NCBI RefSeq assembly: GCF_002939785.1
Contig: NZ_MDEC01000031.1
Coordinates: 1 to 58,285, forward strand
Direction: 5' to 3'
DNA from: Xanthomonas codiaei
GTDB taxonomy: Bacteria; Pseudomonadota; Gammaproteobacteria; Xanthomonadales; Xanthomonadaceae
Length of the DNA stretch: 58,285 nt
The translations under genes and the position numbers were made by a program. The notes under the pieces are model-generated. The model worked only from the letters and a program-made list of their open reading frames with translations, was not told where the DNA came from and ran no database searches. Of the stretch, positions 8,903 to 17,674 are shown piece after piece. How positions within the stretch are numbered: position 1 is the stretch's first letter; every line of letters starts with the position of its first letter.

Positions 8903-9784
8903 ATGAACAGCACTTTCGACCCCCGCCACGTCCGCCGCGCCTTCGCGCGCGCCGCCAGCAGTTATGCCGCCGCCGCCGCGCTGCAGCGCGAAGTGGAAAC
9001 ACGTCTGCTCGAATCGCTGGATTACCTGGGCGACCAGGTGCCCAAGGTGGTGCTGGATGTCGGTGCCGGCCCGGGCCAGGCCAGCAGCAGCATCAAGAAG
9101 CGCTGGCCCAAGGCCCAGGTGATCGCGCTCGACCAGGCCATGCCGATGCTGCGTCAGGCGCGCAAGGCGGCCGGTTGGTGGAAGCCGTTCGCGCAGGTCT
9201 GCGCCGATGCCCGCGCGCTGCCGGTGGCCGATGGCAGCGTGGATGTGATCTTCAGCAATCTGTGCCTGCAGTGGGTGGAAGACCTGCCGGCCGTGTTCGC
9301 CGGGTTTCGCCGTGCGCTGCGTCCGGGCGGGCTGCTGCTGTGCTCCACCTTCGGCCCGGAGACCCTGATCGAGTTGCGCGAGGCCTTCGCCCAGGCCGAC
9401 ACCGCCCCGCACGTCAGTCGGTTCCCGCCGATCGCCCAGTTCGGCGACGCCTTGATGATGTCCGGCTTCCGCGACCCGGTGCTGGACCGCGACCTGTTCA
9501 CCCTCACCTACAACGACCTGCCCGCGCTGATGCGCGAGTTGCGGGCGATGGGCGCGACCAACGCGCTCAGCAACCGCCGCGCCACCCTCACCGGACGCGG
9601 CCGCTTCGCTGCCGCCAGTGCCGCCTACGAGCCGCTGCGCCGCCCGGACGGCACCCTGCCCAGCTCCTGGGAAGTGATCTACGCGCAGGCCTGGGCCCCG
9701 GCCGCGGGCGCGCCCATCCGCGAACGCGGCCAGGACATCGCCAGCGTCCCGGTGGCTTCCATCCCGATCCGCCGCCGCGACTAA
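8903..9784 (+). CDS. bioC: Malonyl-ACP O-methyltransferase
   Basis: A 293-aa SAM-dependent methyltransferase. BioC methylates the free carboxyl of malonyl-ACP, so that the fatty-acid synthase can build pimeloyl-ACP methyl ester. The SAM-binding motif VVLDVGAGPGQ is at residues 49-59. The BioC opening, FDPRHVRRAFARAASSY, and the LCLQWVEDLP post-motif region are present. The ATG at 8903 is chosen because similarity begins exactly there; the longer open frame upstream is out of character. BioH, encoded about 1.3 kb upstream, acts on the product of this route. Confidence 0.94.
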   Translation: MNSTFDPRHVRRAFARAASSYAAAAALQREVETRLLESLDYLGDQVPKVVLDVGAGPGQASSSIKKRWPKAQVIALDQAMPMLRQARKAAGWWKPFAQVCADARALPVADGSVDVIFSNLCLQWVEDLPAVFAGFRRALRPGGLLLCSTFGPETLIELREAFAQADTAPHVSRFPPIAQFGDALMMSGFRDPVLDRDLFTLTYNDLPALMRELRAMGATNALSNRRATLTGRGRFAAASAAYEPLRRPDGTLPSSWEVIYAQAWAPAAGAPIRERGQDIASVPVASIPIRRRD

Positions 9785-10105
9785 GCGCGGCTACCAATAC
9801 CTCGCGAGCGGTCGTCAGGTAGGTGCGGACGGCGCGGAGGAACCGGAGTACGAGCGGTACATGCCGCACCCAGTACCGGCCGCGCCCGCCTGGCGGTGAG
9901 CGCGGCCCTTTGCCAGCTGCTCTGAGCGGCGGTGCACAGCGGCCGTCAGCGTGCGCCGGTACCCGGTGACACACACTATTGCGCTGGCGCCGTTGTGCAG
10001 CAGGCAGGTGCGGCCGCCGGAGCCGGTAGAATTCACTAGTTGATGACAGCGCCCCCGCGCTGGCCTCCCCTTTCGTTGCGGCCCCCGCCCCAATTGGCGT
10101 TTCCC
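9785..10105. other. Gap between bioC and the LpxO-like gene
   Basis: 321 bp with no gene. The segment near 9835-9865 (GGAACCGGAGTAC...GGTACATG) resembles GTAC-containing repeats scattered between Xanthomonas genes; that resemblance is from memory and weak. Confidence 0.35.
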
Positions 10106-11011
10106 ATGTTGAAGTGGCTTCTCATTGCGTTGTTCATCGCATCGGCGCTGTACATCCATTACCGCGGTCGCGTGCGGCACCGGCTCAGCCGGCAGCTGCT
10201 GGACCATTCCACCTTTATGGCGCCGATCAACACGCTGATGTACCTGTGTTCGCGGGTGCCGACCACGCCGTTCATCGACCCGGGCCGGGAGTTTCCGGAA
10301 CTGGCGCCGCTGCGCGCGAACTGGCCGGTGATCCGCGACGAGGCGGTGGCCCTGCAGCAGATGCAGAAGATCCGTGCCGCCGACGGCTATACCGACATCG
10401 GCTTCAATTCGTTCTTCCGCCGCGGCTGGAAGCGCTTCTACCTGAAGTGGTACGGCACCGCGCACCCGTCTGCGGCCGAGCTGTGCCCGCAGACCACCGC
10501 ACTGCTGAAATCCATCCCCACGGTGAAGGCGGCGATGTTCGCCGAGCTGCCGCCGGGCAGCGAGCTGCGCCCCCATCGCGACCCGTTCGCCGGCTCCATG
10601 CGCCTGCACCTGGGCCTGGCGACGCCCAACGACGACCGCTGCTTCATCGACGTGGACGGCCAGCGGCATAGCTGGCGCGACGGCGAATGGACCATGTTCG
10701 ACGAAACCTATATCCACTACGCGCGCAACGATACCGATCAGGACCGCATCATCCTGTTCTGCGATATCGAGCGCCCGATGCGCTGGCGCTGGGCCGGTGC
10801 GGTGAACCGCTTCGTCGGCCGCAGCCTGCTGTCGGCCGGCGCCTCGCCCAACCAGGAAGGCGACAAGACCGGCGGCATCAACCGCGTGTTCCGCTACTTC
10901 TACGCCGCACGCCTGAAGGCCAAGGCGCTGAAGGAGCGCAACAACCCGCTGTATCAGGTGCTCAAGTGGAGCATCTTCGTGCTGGTGGTGATCGGCATCG
11001 TGCGGCTGTAA
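10106..11011 (+). CDS. lpxO: LpxO-like aspartyl/asparaginyl beta-hydroxylase
   Basis: A 301-aa membrane-anchored Fe(II)/2-oxoglutarate-dependent dioxygenase. It has an N-terminal membrane helix (residues 2-17), the EFPELAPLRANWPVIRDE block of LpxO proteins, iron ligands H157 and D159 in RPHRDP and H204 in YIHYARN, and a C-terminal hydrophobic helix (about 287-299). LpxO in Salmonella hydroxylates a secondary acyl chain of lipid A at the inner membrane; the length matches. Substrate identity here is inferred from family resemblance. The gene stands alone, followed by a GTAG-type palindromic repeat. Confidence 0.85.
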   Translation: MLKWLLIALFIASALYIHYRGRVRHRLSRQLLDHSTFMAPINTLMYLCSRVPTTPFIDPGREFPELAPLRANWPVIRDEAVALQQMQKIRAADGYTDIGFNSFFRRGWKRFYLKWYGTAHPSAAELCPQTTALLKSIPTVKAAMFAELPPGSELRPHRDPFAGSMRLHLGLATPNDDRCFIDVDGQRHSWRDGEWTMFDETYIHYARNDTDQDRIILFCDIERPMRWRWAGAVNRFVGRSLLSAGASPNQEGDKTGGINRVFRYFYAARLKAKALKERNNPLYQVLKWSIFVLVVIGIVRL

Positions 11012-11025
11012 CGCCCGACCACCAC

Positions 11026-11174
11026 GTAGGAGCGCGTCTGACCGTGCATGCCGATTGGCCCAAGCAGGCCATAGGCACCGTATTGCCGTAACACAGGACC
11101 ACCCGCGTAGGAGCGCCCCCGGGCGCGATGAGGCGTCACCGGCAATGCCTGGTCGCGCCCAGCTGTGCTCCTGC
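11026..11174. repeat. GTAG-type extragenic palindrome (REP-like)
   Basis: GTAGGAGCG occurs at about 11026 and at 11107. The second copy opens a nested inverted repeat: AGGAGC (11109-11114) pairs with GCTCCT (11167-11172), and GGGCGCGA (11121-11128) pairs with TCGCGCCC (11153-11160). REPs headed by GTAG are typical of Pseudomonas, Stenotrophomonas and Xanthomonas and are mobilised by RAYT transposases. None is encoded in the window. Confidence 0.65.
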
Positions 11175-11203
11175 GCAGCGGCAGTCCGTGTCCATCGATG
11201 CGC

Positions 11204-11623
11204 TCAACGCGAGACCTGCGCGATCCATTCCTGCAGGTTGTAGTAGTTGGTGACGCGGGTGATCTTGCCGTCGTGTATGTCGAAGAACGCGCCACCGGGC
11301 AACACGTAGGTCTGGCCGTTCGCTTCCGGCAGGCCTTCGTCGGTGGTGTGGTAGACCCCGTGCACCACGTATTCGGCGCCGACACGCGTGCCGTCTTCGT
11401 TGGCGGTCACCACGATGTCGTGCAACTGCTCGCGGTAGCTGTCGTTCATGCGTTGCAGGAAGGCCGCGAACTCCGCACAGCCGATCTCGCGCGGCCCCTG
11501 ATTGAGGTCGTGGGCCACATCGTCGGCCAGGAACGCCAGCATGCCGTCCCAATCGCCGCGATTGAAGGCCTCGTAATAGGCCTGGACCAGGCCGGTGGCG
11601 CGTTGCCGGTTGCTCTCGCTCAT
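11204..11623 (-). CDS. SnoaL-like / ketosteroid-isomerase-fold protein
   Basis: A 139-aa cytosolic protein of the SnoaL/NTF2-like fold. It opens RATGLVQAYYEAFNRGDWDGMLAFLADDVAHD, the usual first helices and strand, and has the ...GKITRVTNYYNLQEW ending of small nuclear-transport-factor-2-like enzymes. The length is typical. The family includes isomerases, hydrolases and binding proteins, so the substrate cannot be told. The ATG at 11623 is the only start matching the family N-terminus. It lies downstream of a YdcF-like gene on the same strand but 236 bp apart. Confidence 0.75.
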   Translation of the reverse strand: MSESNRQRATGLVQAYYEAFNRGDWDGMLAFLADDVAHDLNQGPREIGCAEFAAFLQRMNDSYREQLHDIVVTANEDGTRVGAEYVVHGVYHTTDEGLPEANGQTYVLPGGAFFDIHDGKITRVTNYYNLQEWIAQVSR

Positions 11624-11859
11624 GCTCGAACCTGCCGCTGGGAAAGCCGCATCATAGAGCGGCTGTTGCATGCATGCGAAGACGCCGCCAGTGGCTGCAT
11701 CGCAGTTCGGTACGCCATCGGAGGCAACGAACCGAGAACGATCACCGCCAGCAGCGTCTTGCATCGCGATCTGCTGCGATGCAAGACCCATCATCGAAAA
11801 CAACGCTGGTACCGCGTCCAAACGCCATCGCCGATGGACTACCGTGCGCGCCGCGCGGC

Positions 11860-12465
11860 TCAGGGGCCTTGCACCACCAGATCGCGGTGGAAGTAATAGA
11901 CCTCCTGCAGCAGAAAGCGCCAGCTGGTGTGGAAGCTGCGAAAGCGCGTACTGGGCGTGGACGAGGCCAGCGCGTCCACACCCAGCTCCTGGCTCAGCCG
12001 CAGTGCGCGCGCCATGTGCAGCGGGTCGCTGACGATGATGGCCCGGTGCAGGCCGTGGCGCTCCATCAGCGCGCGCGCCTGTTCCAGATTCTGGCGGGTC
12101 GTCCGCGACCGGGTCTCGATCATGATCGCCTCCGGCGGCACGCCATGGCGCAGTGCATAGCGCCGCGCCACCTGCGATTCGGAAAAGCGCGCGCCATTGC
12201 CGAAGCCGCCGGTGAACAACAGGTGCGGCGCGTAGCCTTGCGCGTACAGATCCAGCGCGTGCCGGATGCGTTCTTCGAACACCGGCGAAGGGCGTGCATC
12301 GTAGGCGGCCGCCCCCAGCACGATGATCACGTCGGCCGGCGCGGCCTGGTCGCGGTCGCCGACCCAGACGATCCAGCCGGCCACCGCCACCAGCCAGATC
12401 AGGGCCAGCATGCACAGTCGCCAGCCCCAGCCCCACAGGCCGAGCCCACGCGAACGCCTGCTCAC
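11860..12465 (-). CDS. YdcF-like DUF218 membrane-anchored protein
   Basis: About 201 aa. A single N-terminal transmembrane helix (CMLALIWLVAVAGWIVW) precedes a DUF218 domain with the ADVIIVLGAA opening, the HLLFTGGFG turn and the RTTRQNLEQA segment. DUF218 proteins such as SanA, ElyC and YdcF are linked to envelope processes, but the reaction is not defined. The GTG start at 12465 overlaps the TGA stop of the upstream dehydratase gene by 4 nt (GTGA), so the two are translationally coupled. Confidence 0.8.
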   Translation of the reverse strand: MSRRSRGLGLWGWGWRLCMLALIWLVAVAGWIVWVGDRDQAAPADVIIVLGAAAYDARPSPVFEERIRHALDLYAQGYAPHLLFTGGFGNGARFSESQVARRYALRHGVPPEAIMIETRSRTTRQNLEQARALMERHGLHRAIIVSDPLHMARALRLSQELGVDALASSTPSTRFRSFHTSWRFLLQEVYYFHRDLVVQGP

Positions 12466-13421
12466 GCGACAACCCACGGCAAGGCATCCAGATCGACATT
12501 GCCGCCGGACAGGATCAGCCCGACCCGGCGTCCGGCAAACCGCGCCGGGTCGGCCAGCACCGCCGCCAGCGTGATCGCCGACGACGGCTCCACCACCTGC
12601 TTGAGCACCTGCCAGAGCAGCCGCATCGCCTGCAGCACGGCTGCATCGTCCACCGTGATCACCTGTGCGCCGGCAGCCTGCAGCAGCGAGAAATTCGGCG
12701 CGCCCAGCGTGCCGCGCAGGCCATCGCAAAGGGTGTCGGGCACGAAGTCGACCAGGCGCTGCCCGGCCGCCAGCGACCGCGCGGTATCGGCCGCCCCGCG
12801 CGGCTCGGCCAGCACCAGCGCACAGTCTGGCGCCGAGTGCAGCGCCAGCGCCGCGCCGGCGGCAAGCCCACCGCCACCGACCGGTGCTACCAGGACATCC
12901 AGCCCACCGCTTTGATGCAGCAGCTCCAGCGTGGCGGTGCCCTGCCCGGCGATGACTGCCGGATCGGTATAGGGATGAACCAGGGTGGCGCCGCTGGTCT
13001 GCTGTACCTCGGCACACATCTGCTCACGCGCGGCAATGGTCGGCGCACACCGCCACAAGGTGGCGCCGTGACGGGAGATATTGGCCAGCTTGGCGGCCAC
13101 CGCGCCCTCGGGTACCACCACGTGGCAGCCGATGCCCCGGGTGCGCGCCGCCAGCGCCAGCGCGGCGCCATGGTTGCCGGAGGAATGGGTGACCGCGCCA
13201 CGCGCAGCCAGGTGCTCCGGCAGCGACCACACGGCATTGCAGGCACCACGAAACTTGAAGGCGCCACTGCGCTGCAGGTGTTCGGCCTTGAACAACAGCT
13301 GCGCACCGCAGAGCGCATCCAGGTTATGCGAGGTCAGCAACGGTGTCAGCGCGCAATGCGGCGCGATGCGCGCGGCCGCTTGCAGGACATCGGAATGGGC
13401 AAGAGGGGCCGTTTCGGTCAT
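12462..13421 (-). CDS. Threonine dehydratase / serine racemase-like PLP enzyme
   Basis: A 319-aa fold-type II PLP enzyme. The PLP lysine is K56 in SGAFKFRGA, SSGNHG binds substrate carboxylate, and the phosphate-binding glycine loop reads VGGGGL. There is no C-terminal ACT regulatory domain, unlike biosynthetic IlvA, so this is a catabolic-type threonine/serine ammonia-lyase or a racemase; the sequence does not decide. It is coupled by a GTGA overlap to the DUF218 gene downstream. Confidence 0.85.
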   Translation of the reverse strand: MTETAPLAHSDVLQAAARIAPHCALTPLLTSHNLDALCGAQLLFKAEHLQRSGAFKFRGACNAVWSLPEHLAARGAVTHSSGNHGAALALAARTRGIGCHVVVPEGAVAAKLANISRHGATLWRCAPTIAAREQMCAEVQQTSGATLVHPYTDPAVIAGQGTATLELLHQSGGLDVLVAPVGGGGLAAGAALALHSAPDCALVLAEPRGAADTARSLAAGQRLVDFVPDTLCDGLRGTLGAPNFSLLQAAGAQVITVDDAAVLQAMRLLWQVLKQVVEPSSAITLAAVLADPARFAGRRVGLILSGGNVDLDALPWVVA

Positions 13422-13578
13422 GTCCCAAGATTAACGTATCGTCCCGCTCTTCACGGCCAGCAGGCAGTCCGCCTGCGCATGCTGGATCGATGAAGAAGCA
13501 CCCCATTGCCGCGCAGTTAAGGACCGATTCAATGCAGCGGTTCGAAAGTGAGAGCATGGTTGCAGGAGGGCACCATCC

Positions 13579-14028
13579 ATGAAATTCCGTCTGATCCTTG
13601 CCGCCGCGCTGCTCGCCCTGGGTGGCTGCGCAACGTACGACTACACCGGCGCCGGGTCGGGCGGCTATTACCGGGGCGCCCCCGCCGTGCAGTATCGCTA
13701 TCCGCCCGGCTACTCGCCGTTCTATTACGGCGCGCCGTATGGCGCCGGCGCGATCGGGCTATACGATTATCCGGTCTATCCGATCTACCGCGGCGGCTAT
13801 TACTACCGGCAGTACGATCGCCGTCCGCAGTACCGGCCGCCCCGTCACAACGGGTCGTTCAATAACGGGCCGCGACCAGGTGGACCGCGTCCGCAGCCGC
13901 CCAGCCGTCCCCCGGCGAGCGCCCCGGCACCGGCCAGGCCGCCCGCTAGGATCGGTGCCCCGCCGCGGGTGATCCGCGAAATCCAGCGCCAGACCGCGCC
14001 GCGCAACCCGCGCCAGCAAATTCCATGA
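13579..14028 (+). CDS. Tyr/Gly/Pro-rich lipoprotein
   Basis: 149 aa. The N-terminus MKFRLILAAALLALGGCAT is a lipoprotein signal with lipobox LGGC, so the mature protein starts at C17. The middle is rich in Tyr, Gly and Pro (repeated GGYY and YGAPYG-type units) and the C-terminal part in Pro, Arg and Ala (PRPQPPSRPPASAPAP). The low complexity suggests an unstructured envelope protein. No catalytic motif or family is recognised. A spaced GAGGG sequence precedes the ATG. Confidence 0.75.
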   Translation: MKFRLILAAALLALGGCATYDYTGAGSGGYYRGAPAVQYRYPPGYSPFYYGAPYGAGAIGLYDYPVYPIYRGGYYYRQYDRRPQYRPPRHNGSFNNGPRPGGPRPQPPSRPPASAPAPARPPARIGAPPRVIREIQRQTAPRNPRQQIP

Positions 14029-14232
14029 CATGCTGACTGCGACGCACCCCACAATTGGCAAGATTGGGGGCTTGCGTTCAGCCGGCACTTGGTCGCAAGC
14101 TAGGTGCTCTGTGTGACCCGCTGCGTCATCTACTGACACGGCTCGCCCCACTGACCGACTTATGTCGATGTCCGACAGGGAAATCTGGATCCCCCCTGTT
14201 CCGGCCCTGTCGGATATCGGCGCCTCCAATGC

Positions 14233-14264
14233 ATAAAGCCCCGGCGTGCCGGGGCTTTATGTTT
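14233..14264 (+). terminator. Strong hairpin terminator
   Basis: ATAAAGCCCCGG and CCGGGGCTTTAT form a perfect 12-bp stem around CGTG, followed on the plus strand by GTTTT. It probably ends transcription from the lipoprotein gene side and may act in both directions. Confidence 0.75.
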
Positions 14265-14336
14265 TCCGGGATGGCCGCCCGGACGATGCAGCGCCGGCAG
14301 ACGGTCAAAGGCTTGCGACCCGGGCGTCGGAGGGCC

Positions 14337-14385
14337 AAAAAACCAAAAAAATAAGGGTCGGCAGTCCCCCGACTACCGACCCTTA
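14337..14385 (-). terminator. Minus-strand Rho-independent terminator without an obvious gene
   Basis: TAAGGGTCGG (14352-14361) pairs with CCGACCCTTA (14376-14385), extended by AGTC/GACT inside. On the minus strand it is followed by TTTTTTTGGTTTTTT (14351-14337). No minus-strand gene lies upstream before mnmG, which points to a short untranslated transcript. Confidence 0.75.
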
Positions 14386-14515
14386 CGCTACCCCGACGCA
14401 CGCGCGGCTGGCCCCTGTTCCAATTCCAGCCTTTGCGCCCATGTCGCAATGCCACGACGGGTGCAGTAGGGATATCCGCACGAAACATGCCAACTTGAGT
14501 CCCAATGTTCCTTAA
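14386..14515 (-). ncRNA. Candidate small RNA
   Basis: About 130 nt lie between a Crp/Clp-type palindrome (14516-14531) and an orphan minus-strand terminator (14337-14385). The arrangement fits a Clp-influenced sRNA transcribed leftward. No Rfam family was recognised and no clear -10 was found. Confidence 0.3.
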
Positions 14516-14531
14516 TGTGATTAACATCACA
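14516..14531. promoter_or_regulatory. Crp/Clp-type binding site
   Basis: TGTGA-TTAACA-TCACA is a perfect symmetric match to the Crp consensus, flanked by AA and TT. In Xanthomonas the Crp homologue is Clp, which is controlled by cyclic di-GMP. The site centre is about 88 bp before the mnmG start and also upstream of the candidate minus-strand sRNA. Confidence 0.7.
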
Positions 14532-14611
14532 TTTTTTGCGATTTAGTGACCGCATCGGCTCTTCAGCCGATACTTGCCCGGCCGCTTCCCTCTTTCCGCT
14601 TCTTCACGCCC

Positions 14612-16516
14612 ATGTCCGACTCCTTCTATCGCTTCGATGTCATCGTGATCGGTGGCGGCCACGCCGGCACCGAGGCGGCGCTGGCATCCGCGCGCGCCGG
14701 TGCCCGCACCCTGCTGCTGACCCACAACATCGAGACCGTGGGCGCGATGAGCTGCAACCCGGCCATCGGTGGGATCGGCAAGGGCCACCTGGTCAAGGAG
14801 ATCGATGCGCTGGGCGGCGCGATGGCGCACGCAGCCGATCTGGCCGGGATCCAGTGGCGCACCCTCAACGCCTCCAAGGGGCCGGCGGTGCGCGCCACCC
14901 GCTGCCAGGCCGACCGCAACCTCTACCGCAACGCCATCCGCCGCATCGTCGAAGCCCAGCCCAACCTCACCGTGTTCCAGGCGGCGGTGGACGATCTGGT
15001 CATCCACAATGGCGCAAGCGAGCCCGACAGCGTGCGCGGGGTGATCACCCAGACCGGGCTGCGCTTCGAGGCGCCAGCGGTGGTGCTGACCGCCGGCACC
15101 TTCCTGGCCGGCAAGATCCATGTCGGCGAAACCCAGTACGCGGCCGGGCGCATGGGCGACCCGCCGGCCACCACCCTGGCCGCACGGCTGCGCGAACGTC
15201 CGTTCGCGATCGACCGGCTCAAGACCGGTACCCCGCCGCGCATCGATGGGCGCTCACTGGACTATGGGGTGATGGTCGAGCAGCCGGGCGACGACCCGCT
15301 GCCGGTGATGTCGTTCATGGGCCAGGTCGGCGACCACCCGCGCCAGGTCAGCTGCTGGATCACCCAGACTACCGAGCAGACCCACGACATCATCCGCAGT
15401 GCGCTGCATCGCTCGCCGCTGTATTCCGGGCAGATCGAAGGCATCGGCCCGCGCTACTGCCCGTCGATCGAAGACAAGGTGGTGCGCTTCGCCGAGAAGA
15501 CCAGCCACCAGATCTTCGTCGAGCCCGAAGGCCTGGAGGTGACCGAGATCTATCCCAACGGCATTTCCACCTCGCTGCCATTCGATGTGCAGCTGGCGCT
15601 GGTGCGCTCGATCCACGGCTTTGCGAACGCGCACATCACCCGCCCCGGCTATGCCATCGAATACGACTTCTTCGACCCGCGCGGGCTCAAGGCCTCGCTG
15701 GAGACCAAGGCAGTGGGCGGGCTGTTCTTCGCCGGCCAGATCAACGGCACCACCGGTTACGAAGAGGCGGCCGCACAAGGCCTGCTGGCCGGCCTCAATG
15801 CCGCACGCCATGTGCAGGGGCTGCCGGCGTGGTCGCCGCGCCGCGACGAGGCCTACCTGGGCGTGCTGGTCGACGATCTGATCACCCATGGCACCACCGA
15901 GCCGTATCGCATGTTCACCAGCCGCGCCGAGTACCGGCTGCAGCTGCGCGAAGACAATGCCGATGCGCGCCTGACCGGCGTTGGCCGCAGCATGGGCCTG
16001 GTCGATGACGCGCGCTGGGCACGCTTCTGCGCCAAGCAGGAGGCCGTGCAGCGCGAAAGCGCGCGGCTGTCCGCGCTATGGGCGACGCCGGGCAATGCGC
16101 TGGGGCGCGAGGTGACCCAGACCCTGGGCGTGTCGCTCAGCCGCGAAACCAATGTGCTGGACCTGATCAAGCGCCCCGAACTCAGCTACGCCACCTTGAT
16201 GCGCGTGCCGAGCCTGGGCCCGGGCGTGGACGATGCGCAGGTGGCCGAACAGGTGGAAATCAGCGTCAAGTACGCCGGTTACCTGGATCGCCAGCGCGAC
16301 GATATCGCCCGCCAGCAGCGCCAGGAAACCACACCGATTCCGGACGGCTTCGACTATGCCGGCGTGCGTGGGCTGTCGATCGAAGTCCAGCAGAAGCTCA
16401 AACGCGTGCGCCCGCAACACATCGGCCAGGCCCAGCGCATTCCCGGCATGACGCCGGCAGCAATCTCGCTGCTGCTGGTGCATCTGGAGCGCGCACGCCG
16501 CAGCCAGATGGCGTAG
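14612..16516 (+). CDS. mnmG: tRNA uridine-5-carboxymethylaminomethyl modification enzyme
   Basis: A 634-aa FAD protein (GidA) that, with MnmE, installs the 5-carboxymethylaminomethyl group on wobble uridine of several tRNAs. The FAD-binding motif [12 protein letters not shown] is at 12-23. The conserved [21 protein letters not shown] block, the paired cysteine region around RYCPSIEDK, and the C-terminal [15 protein letters not shown] block that binds MnmE are all present. The ATG at 14612 matches the family start; the upstream extension to 14546 is not conserved. Confidence 0.97.
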   Translation: MSDSFYRFDVIVIGGGHAGTEAALASARAGARTLLLTHNIETVGAMSCNPAIGGIGKGHLVKEIDALGGAMAHAADLAGIQWRTLNASKGPAVRATRCQADRNLYRNAIRRIVEAQPNLTVFQAAVDDLVIHNGASEPDSVRGVITQTGLRFEAPAVVLTAGTFLAGKIHVGETQYAAGRMGDPPATTLAARLRERPFAIDRLKTGTPPRIDGRSLDYGVMVEQPGDDPLPVMSFMGQVGDHPRQVSCWITQTTEQTHDIIRSALHRSPLYSGQIEGIGPRYCPSIEDKVVRFAEKTSHQIFVEPEGLEVTEIYPNGISTSLPFDVQLALVRSIHGFANAHITRPGYAIEYDFFDPRGLKASLETKAVGGLFFAGQINGTTGYEEAAAQGLLAGLNAARHVQGLPAWSPRRDEAYLGVLVDDLITHGTTEPYRMFTSRAEYRLQLREDNADARLTGVGRSMGLVDDARWARFCAKQEAVQRESARLSALWATPGNALGREVTQTLGVSLSRETNVLDLIKRPELSYATLMRVPSLGPGVDDAQVAEQVEISVKYAGYLDRQRDDIARQQRQETTPIPDGFDYAGVRGLSIEVQQKLKRVRPQHIGQAQRIPGMTPAAISLLLVHLERARRSQMA

Positions 16517-16591
16517 CCGGCCGCCATCCGCGCGGACGCTTCTGCGCGGGCTGGCTATCATTGGGCACGTCATACGCAAGGACAGCCACGC

Positions 16592-17413
16592 ATGGACATC
16601 CATCCCATCGCAGCGGACAAGCGCGAGGCCGTGCTGTCGGCGCTGCGCGACATCGAGCAGCAGCATGACGTGCGCATCCTGCTGGCCTGCGAATCGGGAA
16701 GCCGCGGCTGGGGATTTTCCTCGCCGGACAGCGACTACGACGCACGGTTCGTCTACGTCCATCGTCGCGATTGGTATCTGACGGTCAACGAGAGCACCGG
16801 CTCCGGCGAGCCGCAGCGCGACGTGATCGAACTGCCGATCTCCGACGATCTGGATGTCAGCGGCTGGGATCTGCGCAAGGCCTTGCGGCTGGTGTCCAAG
16901 TCCAATCCGACCCTGCTGGAGTGGCTGCATTCGCCGGTGGTCTATCGGCAGGATGCGGTAGCCGTTGCGCAGTTGCGCGCCATCTCCGCGCAGTTCTACT
17001 CGCCGCTTGGCACGTGGTGGCATTACTTCAACATGGCCAAGAGCAACTACCGCGGCTACCTGCGCGGCGAGCGCATTCGCACCAAGAAGTATCTCTACGT
17101 ACTGCGCCCGATCCTGGCCTGCCAGTGGATCGAGCGCAGGCAGGACATGCCGCCGATGGCGTTCGAAGTCTTGCTGGACGCGCTGTTGCCGAACGGCGAG
17201 CTGCGCCAGGAGGTGGATCGTTTGCTGGCGCTCAAGCGTGTCTCCACGGAGGTGGAAGACGGCCCGCGGATTGCCGCGATCAGCGATTTTCTCGAAGCAG
17301 AACTGGACCGCATGGGAGCGACCCAACCGCGCCTGCCGGCCGGCAGCGGACGCGCGGACGCCCTGGATACGCTGTTTCGGCAGATGCTTGCAGCCGACGC
17401 CGCATCGATCTGA
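16592..17413 (+). CDS. RlaP-like nucleotidyltransferase
   Basis: A 273-aa protein of the PF10127 nucleotidyltransferase family. The polymerase-beta-type active site reads GSRGWGF (36-42) and DSDYD (46-50), with the expected paired aspartates. It also has the SNPTLLEWLHSP and NMAKSNYRGYL segments of this family. Some members (RlaP) sit beside RNA-repair ligases; no such partner is near, and the substrate is unknown. It starts 75 bp after mnmG on the same strand, so it may share transcription. Confidence 0.8.
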   Translation: MDIHPIAADKREAVLSALRDIEQQHDVRILLACESGSRGWGFSSPDSDYDARFVYVHRRDWYLTVNESTGSGEPQRDVIELPISDDLDVSGWDLRKALRLVSKSNPTLLEWLHSPVVYRQDAVAVAQLRAISAQFYSPLGTWWHYFNMAKSNYRGYLRGERIRTKKYLYVLRPILACQWIERRQDMPPMAFEVLLDALLPNGELRQEVDRLLALKRVSTEVEDGPRIAAISDFLEAELDRMGATQPRLPAGSGRADALDTLFRQMLAADAASI

Positions 17414-17605
17414 CGCAGCGTGCCGGGTTGCCCGCCCGGTGGCAGAGGACCGGAGGATGCAGATCGCGATCGCCTTGCGTGTGGCCAGAAGGTACACGCA
17501 ACCCCGCGCCTGTCGGACCGGGTGCTGCGCACGGTGCCACCGACTGCACTGAAACGATGGCATGTCGCGATTAACGAAGAAATCGGCACCGACCGGCGTG
17601 ATGCG

Positions 17606-17621
17606 TCGACCAAACGGTCGA
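17606..17621. promoter_or_regulatory. Inverted repeat upstream of the DUF2490 gene
   Basis: TCGACC-AAAC-GGTCGA forms 6-bp arms about 55 bp before the DUF2490 start. It is a possible operator for an unidentified regulator; a hairpin role is also possible. Confidence 0.3.
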
Positions 17622-17674
17622 AGGAAGCACAAATCCTGTTGCTATGATTTGCCAACGACACCACAAAAAAATAA

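Larger units (their letters stand above)
14029..14611. other. Intergenic region with two terminators, a Clp-type site and a possible sRNA
   Basis: 583 bp between the lipoprotein gene and mnmG. It holds a perfect 12-bp hairpin (14233-14260), a second hairpin with a minus-strand T tract (14337-14385) and a Crp/Clp-type palindrome (14516-14531). A minus-strand open frame (14126-14530) crosses both hairpins and is not credible as a gene. See the separate entries. Confidence 0.6.

Noticed and set aside
14126..14530. Minus-strand ORF of 134 aa upstream of mnmG
   Set aside because: It reads through two strong hairpins, including a Rho-independent terminator on its own strand, and resembles no family.
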